The notes: generated from the sequence alone by a model not told the origin. A stretch of 64,000 nucleotides of DNA from Bacteroides caecigallinarum (GCF_021531075.1 NZ_JADYTJ010000007.1:1-64000), one strand, 5' to 3'; shown: positions 44,951 to 55,314, counted from the first letter of the stretch. Made by a program: numbers and translations.

Positions 44951-45775
44951 ATGAAAAGTAAACAGATTGAATTCCCGGATTGTTGGGAAGAGGTTACTCC
45001 GCACGAGTGGGTGTATTTGCTAAAATTGAGGTCTAAGCTTATCAGACTACAGGGTGTTACGATTGACGATGTAAAGCGTATGTGGTGTGCTTTTGTCGTC
45101 AAGAGACGTGGCATACGCAGCTTGAATCGTAAAGATGCAATGGTGCTGATATATCGTTTGGCACAGACTCTTGACTGGCAGTGGGTTGTTGAGAATGACT
45201 CTATCTCGTTGAATTATGATTCGACTGTTAATCTCTTGCCGGAATGGTACGGGCTGATTGGTCCTGCATCGCATGGTGCTGACCTTACTTTCGGTGAGTT
45301 CCGTTATGCTGTTATAATGATGAACGAATATACCACTACGCAGGATATCATGTATCTTAATTCTCTGTGTGCTGTTTTATATCGAAAAACTGACGAATAC
45401 GGCAAAAGGTTGCGTTTTTCTCAAGATGCTATTCAATCGTCTTTACCGGATATTGAGAAAATCCCTGAATATGTCCGTTGGGGTATATATGCCTGGTTCG
45501 CTTCCTTCTGCAAGTTTTTGTTTACAGGAACTTTCATTCTTGACGGTTGCGAGATTTGTTTTGCTCCGGTATTCGGTTCGTCCGGAAATGATTATACACC
45601 GGAACAGTCTTTAGGCATGAATTCTATTCTTTTTTCTGTAGCCGAAAGCGGTGTGTTCGGTACCATAGAAGATGTCGATAACACACAGCTGATGCGTGTG
45701 CTTTTGAAATTATTGGATGATAAACAAAAGGCTGACAGCCTGCTTAAACATACAAAGAAAAATGATATTCAATGA
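44951..45775 (+). CDS. Hypothetical phage structural protein
   Basis: 274 residues from ATG 44951 (MKSKQIEFPDCWEEVTPHEW). No family recognised; it follows the portal gene with overlap of its GTG 44945 alternative. Overlaps the next gene by 14 bp. Connector or tail-assembly role by position only. Confidence 0.65.
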   Translation: MKSKQIEFPDCWEEVTPHEWVYLLKLRSKLIRLQGVTIDDVKRMWCAFVVKRRGIRSLNRKDAMVLIYRLAQTLDWQWVVENDSISLNYDSTVNLLPEWYGLIGPASHGADLTFGEFRYAVIMMNEYTTTQDIMYLNSLCAVLYRKTDEYGKRLRFSQDAIQSSLPDIEKIPEYVRWGIYAWFASFCKFLFTGTFILDGCEICFAPVFGSSGNDYTPEQSLGMNSILFSVAESGVFGTIEDVDNTQLMRVLLKLLDDKQKADSLLKHTKKNDIQ

Positions 45776-46685
45776 CAATGGTCAGGGGGCGTTGGAACTT
45801 CGTCGCCTGACAGGTAACTATTATGCCGGCAATGATTTTTCAGCGATTGAGATGGATATCGCTAATGCTACTGATGATATAATCTCTGTTGTTGGCCGTG
45901 CTGTTTATGATAAGGCTGAAGGTTATTATCACTCCGGTTCTGCAGCAGCTGATGAAATAAGGCTTGTTGAACTGGTTCAGCGTCCTGTCGCTATAATGGC
46001 ATGTCTGAATTATTTCAGACGTAACGATGTCAGCCATGAGGATAGTGGCCGTAAAACCAAAGTATCTTCAGACGGTACTGACAAGATACCATGGGAATGG
46101 CAGCTTGACCGTGATGACGCAGTTCATCTCGAGCTGTATTACAAGTCTGTCGAACGGTTGATACGCTTCCTTAATGAATCCGGAAATGAAGAATGGCAAC
46201 AGACAGAGTTTTATAACCTTTCTAAATCTCTTCTGATTTCTTCAGGTGCGATGTTTGACCAGTATTTCCCTATTGACAAATCAGAACGCTTGTATGTCCT
46301 TCTTGTCAATTTCATCCGCGAAATACAGTTAAGCATCATCCAACCTGCTTACGGCGGCGGTTGGGATGATTTCATTTCTTCTGATGCTCGAGATAATGTG
46401 ATGTTTGCAGCTCGTAAGGCTCTTGCCTTGTTTACAATGTCAACGGCTTTGCGCAGATTGCCGCTTCAGTTGATTCCTGTCGGTGTGGTTCGCAGATACA
46501 ATGCCGAAAACGGCATGTCTGCTTCTGAACCTGCTGCTATGGATGATGTCAGGAACCTTTCTTCAATCCTGGAATGTGACGCTTACATCTGGCTAGACCG
46601 TATGAAGGTATATCGCGATGGATCTTCTGAAGAATATCCTATGCTTCCTCAAAATGACCGTAATAATAAATTCCTTCGCCTATGA
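45762..46685 (+). CDS. DUF6712-like phage structural protein
   Basis: 307 residues from ATG 45762. A mostly helical protein (VELVQRPVAIMACLNYFRRN) resembling DUF6712 proteins of Bacteroidales phages, which lie between the portal and tail genes. Confidence in the family name is low. Confidence 0.55.
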   Translation: MIFNDNGQGALELRRLTGNYYAGNDFSAIEMDIANATDDIISVVGRAVYDKAEGYYHSGSAAADEIRLVELVQRPVAIMACLNYFRRNDVSHEDSGRKTKVSSDGTDKIPWEWQLDRDDAVHLELYYKSVERLIRFLNESGNEEWQQTEFYNLSKSLLISSGAMFDQYFPIDKSERLYVLLVNFIREIQLSIIQPAYGGGWDDFISSDARDNVMFAARKALALFTMSTALRRLPLQLIPVGVVRRYNAENGMSASEPAAMDDVRNLSSILECDAYIWLDRMKVYRDGSSEEYPMLPQNDRNNKFLRL

Positions 46686-47653
46686 TAGTTACACAGAGAC
46701 CCGGAGCAATAGAATTTGCTTCCGATATGCCGGACTATATAATGGATGCAGACGCAACTATATCTTTCGAAGTTAAAATTGATAATCAGACTATTTTGTC
46801 TGAAGATTATTCTCCTGATGCTGAATTTAAGATTCGCATCCGTCAATTAGGATTATTTTGTAGGAAAGCATTATGGGGTATATGGCCAAGTCAAGATGCA
46901 TTTACTTATATAGATACCGTAGCGAAAACTTTCAGTTTCTATATTAATGGTGTGAAAGATTCTGATTGCTTTGTGCTGTTTTCGAGGGTTAAGAACAATA
47001 AAATTGTTAACGATCAAATACTTCTGTCTTGTATAAATGAAAAGGTTGTACGACGCGGTGTTCCTGATTTTACCAGTTTTTTTCTGAAAGTTGGACAATC
47101 TGTTATTGTACAATGTCATACTTCAGATGGCCTTCAGACTAAAACTTTGTACACTGAGAATACTTGTGATAGGGTTTTAACGTTTGATACAAGCGTAGAT
47201 ACAATTAAAAGTATGTTCGATGGTGCTTTATTCAGTACATATTCAGTTGGCAGCATGAAGTTTCATATTGATGCTACTTCATATGCTGAGAAATTTATTT
47301 TTCGTTTCAAGAATGTATTCGATTGTACGGAGATTGTTTGTGCTACCGGTTTTATGAAAATGAAAGGCGAGGATAACAGTGAGACTGCTTATATGTACGG
47401 CATAGAACGAAAGTTCGTTATCAATCGTAATGATGTTTATACTGTCAATTCCGGTGTTGTTTTCCTGCAGTCGGACTACAGGCTATGGCATGACTTCCTT
47501 AACTGTCAGGAAGCTTCCATACTCGTTGATGGTTCCTGGTACGATATCGTGATTACTCAACAGAATTATGAACGTGATTACCGCAAGAATATACTGAAAG
47601 CTGTTGAATTCAGTTTCAGACTTGCGGATCCTGAAAACAGTGGTGTTATATGA
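46682..47653 (+). CDS. Hypothetical tail-associated protein
   Basis: 323 residues, beta-rich, in the tail assembly region, 4-bp overlaps on both sides. No recognised domain. Could be a tail-tube or tail-completion protein. Confidence 0.6.
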   Translation: MIVTQRPGAIEFASDMPDYIMDADATISFEVKIDNQTILSEDYSPDAEFKIRIRQLGLFCRKALWGIWPSQDAFTYIDTVAKTFSFYINGVKDSDCFVLFSRVKNNKIVNDQILLSCINEKVVRRGVPDFTSFFLKVGQSVIVQCHTSDGLQTKTLYTENTCDRVLTFDTSVDTIKSMFDGALFSTYSVGSMKFHIDATSYAEKFIFRFKNVFDCTEIVCATGFMKMKGEDNSETAYMYGIERKFVINRNDVYTVNSGVVFLQSDYRLWHDFLNCQEASILVDGSWYDIVITQQNYERDYRKNILKAVEFSFRLADPENSGVI

Positions 47654-48099
47654 TAAATATATTACAGTTCCGTGAGCTATGTATCGAGCTGCAGCATAAG
47701 GTGAATGCTATTAGTGATAGTCAGATTGATACGGTTGTCATGGCCGTGCGAGAAGAACACATGGTCAAGAAATTACAGAATAAATTCGGTATAACTCTGT
47801 GTGCCAGCTTTCCTGACGCTCAGAGTTCCGGTACCGAAGATAATTACACAGATAATCAGCAAGCGTTTTTCTTTGTCGTAAAACGTCTGACTCCTGGTCA
47901 GCTGGATGATGAGACTGAGATTACTACTTATGCAGAGCTGCAGGATATCATGCTTAATCTGCGTGATGTTATCAGAGATTATTATTCCGAGTGTATGGGC
48001 ATTATTCCTGAAGAAAGCTATAAGATAGAATGGGAATATCAGATATTCGGTGGTGTTAATGGCCTGTCAATGGGCGTAACTTTCAAGAACAATGACTGA
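47650..48099 (+). CDS. Hypothetical tail protein
   Basis: 149 residues, alpha/beta, ending EWEYQIFGGVNGLSMGVTFK; size and place suit a tail terminator or completion protein. Overlaps both neighbours. Confidence 0.6.
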   Translation: MINILQFRELCIELQHKVNAISDSQIDTVVMAVREEHMVKKLQNKFGITLCASFPDAQSSGTEDNYTDNQQAFFFVVKRLTPGQLDDETEITTYAELQDIMLNLRDVIRDYYSECMGIIPEESYKIEWEYQIFGGVNGLSMGVTFKNND

Positions 48100-49918
48100 A
48101 TTATATATTGATGGTGTGTCAGTTCCATTGCCGGCTGAATTTGAGATATCAGTCAAGCATGAGAATCCGTTCTTTACAAAGAATGGTGAATATACATACG
48201 ATATTGAATTATCTCTCAATATTCCTGTGGTTGCTCAACTGTATGGTTTTCTTAACCGACTTAATAAGGCTGATACTGTAGCGACTGACCGTAAGGCTGT
48301 TCTGATAGCAGACAATAGGGTTTATATTGACGGTACTGAGATTATTACTGGTTGGTCAGACACAACTGTACAGATACAGCTTGTGTCTGGTAACTCTCAG
48401 CTTAACTATTTAGTCGGATCTGATAAATTAATTTCCGAACTGGATAATATGCCAGTTACTAATCCTGGAGTAGTAGCTGCAGATGGGTGGGGTCCTAGTT
48501 ATCTGCATATAACTTATGAGTATCCGGATATAGACTATTGTATTCCGAATGTGTATGATAGCACTAATAATCTTTTTATTAATGATTGGGAGTTGATTAT
48601 TAGGTACAGTGATAATGATACTCCGGTTTTCTTCTGTTCACCAGTTAATGAAGATGAAAATAATTGGGCACCTATGCCTTATTTGTGTGCCTATATAAAA
48701 GCCTTGATGACAGCATTGGGATATAATCTTTCTTATAATGCTATAGAAGATACTGATTGGAAATTATTGTGTTTACTTCATGTTCAAAAAACCCATGATT
48801 GGTCACAAATTTTTCCTCAATGGACTGTCAAAGAGTTTCTTGACGCAGTAGAGCAACTTTTTAATGCCAGGTTTGTGATAAACAAAAAAACGAAAGATGT
48901 TAAACTGGTGTTTAATAATCAATATTATCTTAATGCTCCTGTTGCCTATGTAAGTCTTGTCCTTGATGAATATAAAGTTGAATGTGATGACGAAGATGTT
49001 GAGAGGTATGATGAAGCTTCTCTTCGATATTCAGAATCTTCTACAACATACGGTAAGTTAAGATGTATTCCTGATGCCGTTCATGGTCGTGCACAACATT
49101 ATGGTGTTATTGGAATGCCGGCTGATATGTTCTTTTCATATGAGGAGAACCGTAGAACTGATACTATTTTCAGTTTTACAGCTTATGCTCGTAGTCTTAT
49201 ATATAAAGGGATGGATGGTGACAAGCCTATATATGAATTTGTTGACCAGTTTAAACCGCTTAAGCGAGATAGTACAGAGACTATAGAGATGACTATAAGA
49301 CCTGTTGAGTTATCACATGAAATAGAATATCCCATGCAGGATAAAAGTAAATTCTCCTTGTTTTTCCCTGCTATTGGTGGTGATACTATAAAAGAAGAAA
49401 TTGAGGGAGCCAGTGTTTTGGAACTTATTGAAAATGCTACAGATACCCAGCCTTCTAAACCTAATATTTATGTTGGATATTTTGCAGGTCTAAATAAGGC
49501 TGCTCTCGGACCGCTTACATTAAATAATTTCCCTCTTGTAATGAATGATTGCTATATTCATTATTCTCATGGTGAAGTTTTGTATAATGGTATTAATGAC
49601 ATACTTGCACTTGACTATATGAATGGGAAATTATACAATAATGCGTATGATATTGACTATAAGAATCCTGTTGAATTTACTAGTTATGACAATAATGTGT
49701 TTGATGTTAATTCTGTGTTCGTTATTAACAACAAGAGGTATGTGTGCGAGTACATAGAATATAAGATTGATAAACATGGTAGGGCAGGGGCCTGGACGGG
49801 TAAATTCTATCCGATTAAGATATCTGATACAGAGACTTATCAAAGATGGATACTCTCTGATGGCAAATTCCGTGATGGTGGTGTATGGCTGGATAATGGT
49901 AGATGGTTGGATAATTAA
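48092..49918 (+). CDS. Large tail/baseplate protein
   Basis: 608 residues, beta-rich. The start (ELYIDGVSVPLPAEFEISVK HEN) is typical of large proteins set just before the tape measure gene in Bacteroidales phages; likely a baseplate hub or distal tail component. The end repeats WLDNGRWLDN. Confidence 0.65.
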   Translation: MTELYIDGVSVPLPAEFEISVKHENPFFTKNGEYTYDIELSLNIPVVAQLYGFLNRLNKADTVATDRKAVLIADNRVYIDGTEIITGWSDTTVQIQLVSGNSQLNYLVGSDKLISELDNMPVTNPGVVAADGWGPSYLHITYEYPDIDYCIPNVYDSTNNLFINDWELIIRYSDNDTPVFFCSPVNEDENNWAPMPYLCAYIKALMTALGYNLSYNAIEDTDWKLLCLLHVQKTHDWSQIFPQWTVKEFLDAVEQLFNARFVINKKTKDVKLVFNNQYYLNAPVAYVSLVLDEYKVECDDEDVERYDEASLRYSESSTTYGKLRCIPDAVHGRAQHYGVIGMPADMFFSYEENRRTDTIFSFTAYARSLIYKGMDGDKPIYEFVDQFKPLKRDSTETIEMTIRPVELSHEIEYPMQDKSKFSLFFPAIGGDTIKEEIEGASVLELIENATDTQPSKPNIYVGYFAGLNKAALGPLTLNNFPLVMNDCYIHYSHGEVLYNGINDILALDYMNGKLYNNAYDIDYKNPVEFTSYDNNVFDVNSVFVINNKRYVCEYIEYKIDKHGRAGAWTGKFYPIKISDTETYQRWILSDGKFRDGGVWLDNGRWLDN

Positions 49919-49930
49919 TATTGTGATAAT

Positions 49931-52900
49931 ATGAGTATCGGTATAAAAGATTTCAGAATGGCTATTAAAATAGACAATTCTGATGCAAAACAAAAATTAG
50001 CAGAAACTAGTGCTGAAGTCAGGAAACTGGAGAAGGAACTTAAAGATCTGGAAGCTACAGATAAAAAAAATACTGAAGAGTATAAGAAGGCTAAAGCTCG
50101 TTTGGATGAATTGAATAAATCATACAATGATTTACGTAAAGAAGCTGGTCTGAATGCCATGACTTACGATGAACTTCGTAAGTCTGCCAAAAGCTTAAAA
50201 AGGCAATTGGATAAAACCGTCCCTGATACTGCAGAATGGAAAGAGCTTCAGGCGGATTTGCAAATTACAAGGGCCAGAATGAAGGAACTTTCAGGACAGG
50301 CTAACGAAACACGTTTTTCGATTGCTAAACTTGCAGACGGTTTCAACCGATACGGTACCATGGCTGCTACAGCTGTTGCGTCTCTTACCGGTTTGACTCT
50401 GACAATGCGAAAATGTGTTGATGATTATGCAGAGATGGAAGAAGCGCAGTCTCAGGTTATCAAATACACAGGTCTATCTAAAGAAGCTGTAAATGAACTT
50501 AACGAAGAGTTTAAGAACATGGATACCCGTACACCTCGCACCAGGCTTAATGAATTGGCAGGTGACGCGGGTAAACTGGGTATCTCAACTAAAGAGGGTG
50601 TGCTTGAATTCGTCGAAGCTGCAAACATGATTAATGTTGCTCTGGGAGAAGATCTCGGTAAAGATGCCATTACGCAAATTGGTAAACTTGCTGGTATGTT
50701 CGGTGAGGGTGACCGTTCTCTTAAGGAGAATATGCTTGCTGTTGGTTCTGCTGTCAATTCTGTTGCCCAGAATTCGGCAGCATCTGAGCCATACCTGGTT
50801 GAGTTCACAGCTCGTATGGGTGGTGTCGGTAAACAGGCAAAACTGGCTGTTACGGATATCATGGGTTACGCTTCTGCTCTTGATCAGAATATGCTACGCT
50901 CCGAAATGGCTTCTACAGCCCTTCAGGGATTAATCCTTAAACTGTATCAGGAACCGGCACAATATGCGAAGTTGGCAGGTATAGAGGTCGGTGCATTCAC
51001 AAAGATGATGGAAGAAGACGCTAACGAAGCTGTTCTTACATTTCTTGAAGCTCTCGGTCGCCTTGGAGGCATGGACCAGATGGCTCCGGTACTGAAAGAA
51101 ATGAAACTTTCCGGTGCTGAAGCAGCAGGTGTTATAGCTGCTCTTGCTGGTAATGTTGAGAAAGTTCGTAAAGAGCAGGAGGGGGCTAACAAAGCGTACA
51201 TGGAAGCGACTTCGGTCGAAAATGAGTATTTTGTTCAAAATAATACTGTACAAGCAGAACTTGAAAAGATGAGAGAAAAATTTGCCCAGTTGCGTGTAGA
51301 AATTGGTGGTAAATTACTCCCTGTTATGAAATATATGATTTCTACAGGTTCGCTTACAGTTAAAGGTTTGAAATTTTTAGTTGACATATTTCTTGAATAT
51401 AAGAATGTTATTATTGCTTTAGTTGCTGCAATAACAACGTATATTGCCATAACTAAAACTGCTACAGTCGTTACAAAGGCATATCATGCTATAACGAAAG
51501 CGGCTACAGTAGTTACTGCAGCTTTAAACAAGACCTTTAAAGCTAGTCCATGGGGACTTGTCATTTCTGGCTTGACAGCGGTTATTACTTATTTCGGTTT
51601 TCTCAGAGATAAGACAGATGAAGCTACTGCAGCTCAAAATAAATTGAACGATTCTTTAAATGAGAATGTTTCGGCTTCCAAAAAATTTGAAGAGATAAAA
51701 TCGCTTTCAAAAAATAGAGAAAAACTTAATAAAAGACAACTTCAGACTTTAAGATCTGATGCAGAATCAGAATTGCAGATAATAGAGGATAAACTAGCAA
51801 AAGAAGAAATTGCATATAAAGAATATTACGAAAAAGAAAAAGCTAGGGTTAATGCCCGTAAAGATATTAATGATACTACTCGAGGTGTTCTAATGGGTGC
51901 CGTTGAAGCTGAATATAAAAAACAGATGAAACAGTTAGATTATCTGGTTAAACGTAAAGATGAACTTCAGAAGATTATTGATTCGATACCAGAACAAAAA
52001 GAGAAAGATATCTTCACAGATCCAAATCTAGGTAGTGAGCTTGATGGTAAAATAGATAAAAATAAAACCGATTATGAATCGCAGATAAAGGATCTGCAGA
52101 CTCAACATGCTGTTGGTCTGCTTGAGGAAGAGAAGTATCAGGAACAGCTTTACCAGATTACAGTCAAGTACTTGGCGAAGAAACGAGAACTTTTACAAGA
52201 AGGTAAACGTAATACTGCAGAAGTAGATAAAGAGATCTTGCAGGCTATGATTGAAGAGAGTAACAGACTTAATCTGAAATCTATAGCTGAAAAAGGATCT
52301 GCTAAATCAGATGACAATCCTATATATACACCTGGTATTATAGAGGAAGAAACGCCTGAAGAAGATAATTATGCAGTAGAAAAATACAAAAAATCTCTCG
52401 ATGGCCAACAGGCTATGCTTGAGTCATTCCGAAATGCAGGTCTTATTTCCGAAATGGAATATCAGGACAGACTGCTCGAGATTGAGACTGAAAGACTGAA
52501 TGAACAGGAAAGACTTGAGAAAGAAGCTGATGATAAGCGTAAACAGAGACAGGAAGCGTTTTTAGGCACATACATGAACCTAATGAGTTCTGTATCTGAC
52601 CTTATGTCTGCAATGCAGAATTCTGAAATCTCGAGTATTGAACGTAAGTATGACAAACAGATTAAAGCTGCAGAGAAAGCAGGTAAGGACACAACCAAGC
52701 TCGAGGAAGAAAAAGAAGCTGCAGTAATGGAAGTGAAGCGCAAATATGCCGACAAGATGTTTGCGATGCAAGTCCTTCAGGTTACTGCATCTACAGCTGT
52801 TGCGGCCATGGAAGCTTATAAGGCTATGGCTGGTATTCCATTTGTCGGTCCGGCACTTGGTGCTGCAGCTGCAGCAGCTGCTGTTATTGCCGGTACAGCA

Positions 52901-53401
52901 CAAATCGCTATCGCGAAACAGCAGCATGACGAAGCCAAAGGTCTCTATACCGGTGGTTACTCCCAGGATTACGTTGAAGGCTACACTAAAAAAGGTAATT
53001 CCAAAGATGTAGCCGGTGTCATTCCAGTACATAAGAATGAGTTCGTGACCAATCATGAAGGTGTGGCCAACCCTCACGTTAAACAGTTCCTTGATGTGTT
53101 TGATGTTGCTCAGAAGAATGGAACTATCGGAATGATCAATACTACTCAGATCCTGGAACAGGTTCGCACGAAATCTGGTCGTTATTCCGGAGGCTACACT
53201 TCCGATTCTTCTGTATCAGGCAGTCAGAGTAATTACTCTTCAGGTGATGTACATTCTATGCTGAATGTTATTATACAGCTGCTTCGTAAATCTAACGAGA
53301 ATCTGTCAGCTATTGCCGCTAAAAAGCTGACTGTAGATGTTCGGTCCGTTCGTGACGGCATTAAGAGGGTTGAAGCTTTAGAGCGTAATGCCAGCCGTTG
53401 A
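49931..53401 (+). CDS. Tail tape measure protein (TP901 type)
   Basis: 1156 residues. Coiled coil at 15-120, then the TP901 core (GTMAATAVASLTGLTLTMRK; ELAGDAGKLGISTKEGVLEF; GYASALDQNMLRSEMAS), membrane-like segments at about 490-560, long coiled coils, and a Gly/Ala-rich hydrophobic stretch (VGPALGAAAAAAAVIAGTAQ). It sets tail length; about 170 nm would be expected from length at 1.5 angstrom per residue. Confidence 0.9.
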   Translation: MSIGIKDFRMAIKIDNSDAKQKLAETSAEVRKLEKELKDLEATDKKNTEEYKKAKARLDELNKSYNDLRKEAGLNAMTYDELRKSAKSLKRQLDKTVPDTAEWKELQADLQITRARMKELSGQANETRFSIAKLADGFNRYGTMAATAVASLTGLTLTMRKCVDDYAEMEEAQSQVIKYTGLSKEAVNELNEEFKNMDTRTPRTRLNELAGDAGKLGISTKEGVLEFVEAANMINVALGEDLGKDAITQIGKLAGMFGEGDRSLKENMLAVGSAVNSVAQNSAASEPYLVEFTARMGGVGKQAKLAVTDIMGYASALDQNMLRSEMASTALQGLILKLYQEPAQYAKLAGIEVGAFTKMMEEDANEAVLTFLEALGRLGGMDQMAPVLKEMKLSGAEAAGVIAALAGNVEKVRKEQEGANKAYMEATSVENEYFVQNNTVQAELEKMREKFAQLRVEIGGKLLPVMKYMISTGSLTVKGLKFLVDIFLEYKNVIIALVAAITTYIAITKTATVVTKAYHAITKAATVVTAALNKTFKASPWGLVISGLTAVITYFGFLRDKTDEATAAQNKLNDSLNENVSASKKFEEIKSLSKNREKLNKRQLQTLRSDAESELQIIEDKLAKEEIAYKEYYEKEKARVNARKDINDTTRGVLMGAVEAEYKKQMKQLDYLVKRKDELQKIIDSIPEQKEKDIFTDPNLGSELDGKIDKNKTDYESQIKDLQTQHAVGLLEEEKYQEQLYQITVKYLAKKRELLQEGKRNTAEVDKEILQAMIEESNRLNLKSIAEKGSAKSDDNPIYTPGIIEEETPEEDNYAVEKYKKSLDGQQAMLESFRNAGLISEMEYQDRLLEIETERLNEQERLEKEADDKRKQRQEAFLGTYMNLMSSVSDLMSAMQNSEISSIERKYDKQIKAAEKAGKDTTKLEEEKEAAVMEVKRKYADKMFAMQVLQVTASTAVAAMEAYKAMAGIPFVGPALGAAAAAAAVIAGTAQIAIAKQQHDEAKGLYTGGYSQDYVEGYTKKGNSKDVAGVIPVHKNEFVTNHEGVANPHVKQFLDVFDVAQKNGTIGMINTTQILEQVRTKSGRYSGGYTSDSSVSGSQSNYSSGDVHSMLNVIIQLLRKSNENLSAIAAKKLTVDVRSVRDGIKRVEALERNASR

Positions 53402-53403
53402 TG

Positions 53404-53437
53404 TCCTTTTTTCGTTATTCTTACTATACTACTTTTG
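53404..53437 (+). promoter_or_regulatory. Phage-type promoter of the lysis operon
   Basis: TCCTTT at 53404-53409 and TACTTTTG at 53430-53437, 25 nt from CC to TA, directly after the tape measure stop codon. The leader has a GGGCGG/CCGCCC hairpin (53467-53500) before the holin start. Confidence 0.75.
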
Positions 53438-53513
53438 TGGTATTGATATTCTCTTGTAATAAATCCCGGGCGGTACTGCCGTGAGGTACTGCCGCCCACT
53501 AATAAACACGACA

Positions 53514-53759
53514 ATGACTGTTAATAGAAAACTAACAATTCAGCTGTGGACAGCATTCATTCTTTCTATGAGTGGAATGGTATTATTAATTATGGGTTTT
53601 TGGGTTCCGCCGGTAGGCGAAATTCATAATTCTGTTCTTATTGCATACGGTGAAGTATGCACATTTGCAGGCGGTCTATTCGGTATTGATTACACCTATA
53701 AATACAAAAAACATAAAAATACTATAAATAATAACTCAAATGGACAAACAAATCCTTAA
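53514..53759 (+). CDS. Holin (two membrane segments)
   Basis: 81 residues from ATG 53514. Two membrane helices (LWTAFILSMSGMVLLIMGFW; a second from about residue 42) and a short basic and polar end. Size, topology and its overlap with the endolysin gene by 20 bp support holin. Confidence 0.72.
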   Translation: MTVNRKLTIQLWTAFILSMSGMVLLIMGFWVPPVGEIHNSVLIAYGEVCTFAGGLFGIDYTYKYKKHKNTINNNSNGQTNP

Positions 53760-54267
53760 ACGCATTATGCCGTTTGCTACTGATGCTAATATTGACAAGT
53801 ATATTAGTCATCTTAACGACACAATGAAACAGTTCGCTATTGATACTCCTATTCGTCAGGCTCATTTTCTGGCTCAGTTAGGTCATGAAAGCGGTTCGTT
53901 GCGCTATGTACGCGAAATTGCTTCTGGTGAAGTTTATGAAGGTCGTAAAGATCTTGGCAATACTTCTCCTGGTGATGGTGTAAAGTACAAAGGTAGGGGG
54001 CTGATACAGCTAACCGGAAAAGCTAATTATAAAGCTTTTGATGAATTTACCGGTGGCAGATACGGTCTGCTTGAGCACCCTGAACGGGTTGAGCAACCTG
54101 ACTTGGCCACAATGCTTGCCGGATGGTTCTGGGATAAGAATAATCTTAACCGTTACGCTGATCAGGATGATGCACGCAAGATTACCAAAATCATCAATGG
54201 CGGTTATAACGGTCTTGATGATCGTTTGAATTTTCTTAAACAGGCTAAAGCTGCTTTAAATTGTTAG
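53740..54267 (+). CDS. Endolysin, glycoside hydrolase family 19
   Basis: 175 residues. Chitinase-class GH19 fold with the catalytic Glu in FLAQLGHESGSLRYVRE, followed by KYKGRGLIQLTGKANYKAF and GWFWDKNNLN, the family signatures. It cuts the glycan strands of host peptidoglycan. No signal peptide, so it needs the holin. Confidence 0.92.
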   Translation: MDKQILKRIMPFATDANIDKYISHLNDTMKQFAIDTPIRQAHFLAQLGHESGSLRYVREIASGEVYEGRKDLGNTSPGDGVKYKGRGLIQLTGKANYKAFDEFTGGRYGLLEHPERVEQPDLATMLAGWFWDKNNLNRYADQDDARKITKIINGGYNGLDDRLNFLKQAKAALNC

Positions 54268-54269
54268 TT

Positions 54270-54767
54270 ATGAAATCTGAAAATATACTTTTCTCATTCT
54301 GCGTTGGTTTTGTCTCCCTTGTTGTCCTGGGACTGACTATTCAGTCCTGCAGGACAACTAATCAACAAAGTAAAATTAAGATAAACGAAGAAACATCTTC
54401 CAATACTTTTACGCGTATTGAAGATAATTCTTCAGCGCTGGCTTCATTGATACATTACAAAGAAAATGCCTTTACCGTCATCGTTCGTGATTATAGTCTT
54501 GTTCGTGATTCTTCAGGTAATGTGTCATCGGCATTGACGCGCGAAACAGAACTATCACAGACTTCTAAGGAAGTCAGAGACAGTTCTAATATCAACACAC
54601 AAACGCAATCTACTCAAATAAATGACTCTTCCTATGCCAACAGAAGTGCTTTCTCATATAATGAAAGAGAATCAAAGCCACCGGATTATGGTCTTGTAAC
54701 TTTTTCTGCCATATTGGTTTTTATTGGGGTATTAGTTTTTTTTATCCGTAAGAAGATTAGACTTTGA
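54270..54767 (+). CDS. Probable one-piece spanin (u-spanin)
   Basis: 165 residues from ATG 54270. An N-terminal lipoprotein signal (FVSLVVLGLTIQSCRTT, Cys in the lipobox) and a C-terminal membrane helix (LVTFSAILVFIGVLVFFIRK) flank a polar Ser/Asn/Gln-rich span. A lipid anchor plus C-terminal helix would tie outer to inner membrane, as T1 gp11 does. Follows the endolysin. Confidence 0.68.
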   Translation: MKSENILFSFCVGFVSLVVLGLTIQSCRTTNQQSKIKINEETSSNTFTRIEDNSSALASLIHYKENAFTVIVRDYSLVRDSSGNVSSALTRETELSQTSKEVRDSSNINTQTQSTQINDSSYANRSAFSYNERESKPPDYGLVTFSAILVFIGVLVFFIRKKIRL

Positions 54768-54780
54768 TTTTCTTTACCCG

Positions 54781-54816
54781 GTGTTGCCTGCCTGTGAAGG
54801 TCGGCAGCACTTTTTT
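54781..54816 (+). terminator. Terminator of the lysis operon
   Basis: GTGTTGCC pairs with GGCAGCAC (one G-U) and T6 follows, 14 bp after the spanin stop. Confidence 0.8.
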
Positions 54817-54820
54817 GTAT

Positions 54821-54853
54821 AAAAAATCCCCATGGCGGCTCAACCATGGGGAT
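54821..54853 (-). terminator. Terminator of the minus-strand operon
   Basis: ATCCCCATGG/CCATGGGGAT (10 bp, loop of 8) followed on the minus strand by T5, placed 24 bp past the DUF5053 stop. Confidence 0.85.
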
Positions 54854-54876
54854 TGGTGTGTCAATAAAAACATTTG

Positions 54877-55296
54877 TCATGCAATGGACAAAGAGCCTAA
54901 TTTCTTGCAAATATCACGAATGGCGTTGTCGAATATCTGTTTGTCTTGTTCGCTTAACGTATATACACGTCCGCGTACCTTGTAGCCGTATATACGTTGC
55001 TGCAGCCATGACGCGCTTTTGCCAAAGTAATTGCGTGCTATATATGAAATAGGTACTATCTCTTTCATTTCCTTCAACTTTTCACGAATTGTGATGGCAT
55101 GTTCTATTTCATCCAGTTCGGTTGAGATGTCTTTCAGGCCGTTCAACAGATAGTCGGATATTGCTTCTTTATCTTGTTCGCTCGTATAGTTCCGGCATAT
55201 ATACATGTATTTTTCCTTGTATTTCTCTTCTTTGTCGGGAGAATCGCTTTTCATGATGGCTTTTAATTCGTTCAGTTCTTCGTTGATTGTCTTCAT
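54877..55296 (-). CDS. DUF5053 family protein
   Basis: 139 residues. The C-terminal half (IVPISYIARNYFGKSASWLQ QRIYGYKVRGRVYTLSEQDK) is the DUF5053 hallmark, with an HTH-like look; the first half is helical and acidic. Function unknown; common in Bacteroides prophages. Second gene of a minus-strand operon in an otherwise rightward late region, so probably expressed from the prophage. Confidence 0.88.
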   Translation of the reverse strand: MKTINEELNELKAIMKSDSPDKEEKYKEKYMYICRNYTSEQDKEAISDYLLNGLKDISTELDEIEHAITIREKLKEMKEIVPISYIARNYFGKSASWLQQRIYGYKVRGRVYTLSEQDKQIFDNAIRDICKKLGSLSIA

Positions 55297-55314
55297 AATT
55301 ATATGTTTTTTTAA

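Noticed and set aside
52580-53077. 165-codon minus-strand frame in the tape measure gene
   Set aside because: Antisense of a repetitive coiled-coil/Ala-rich region, no independent support.
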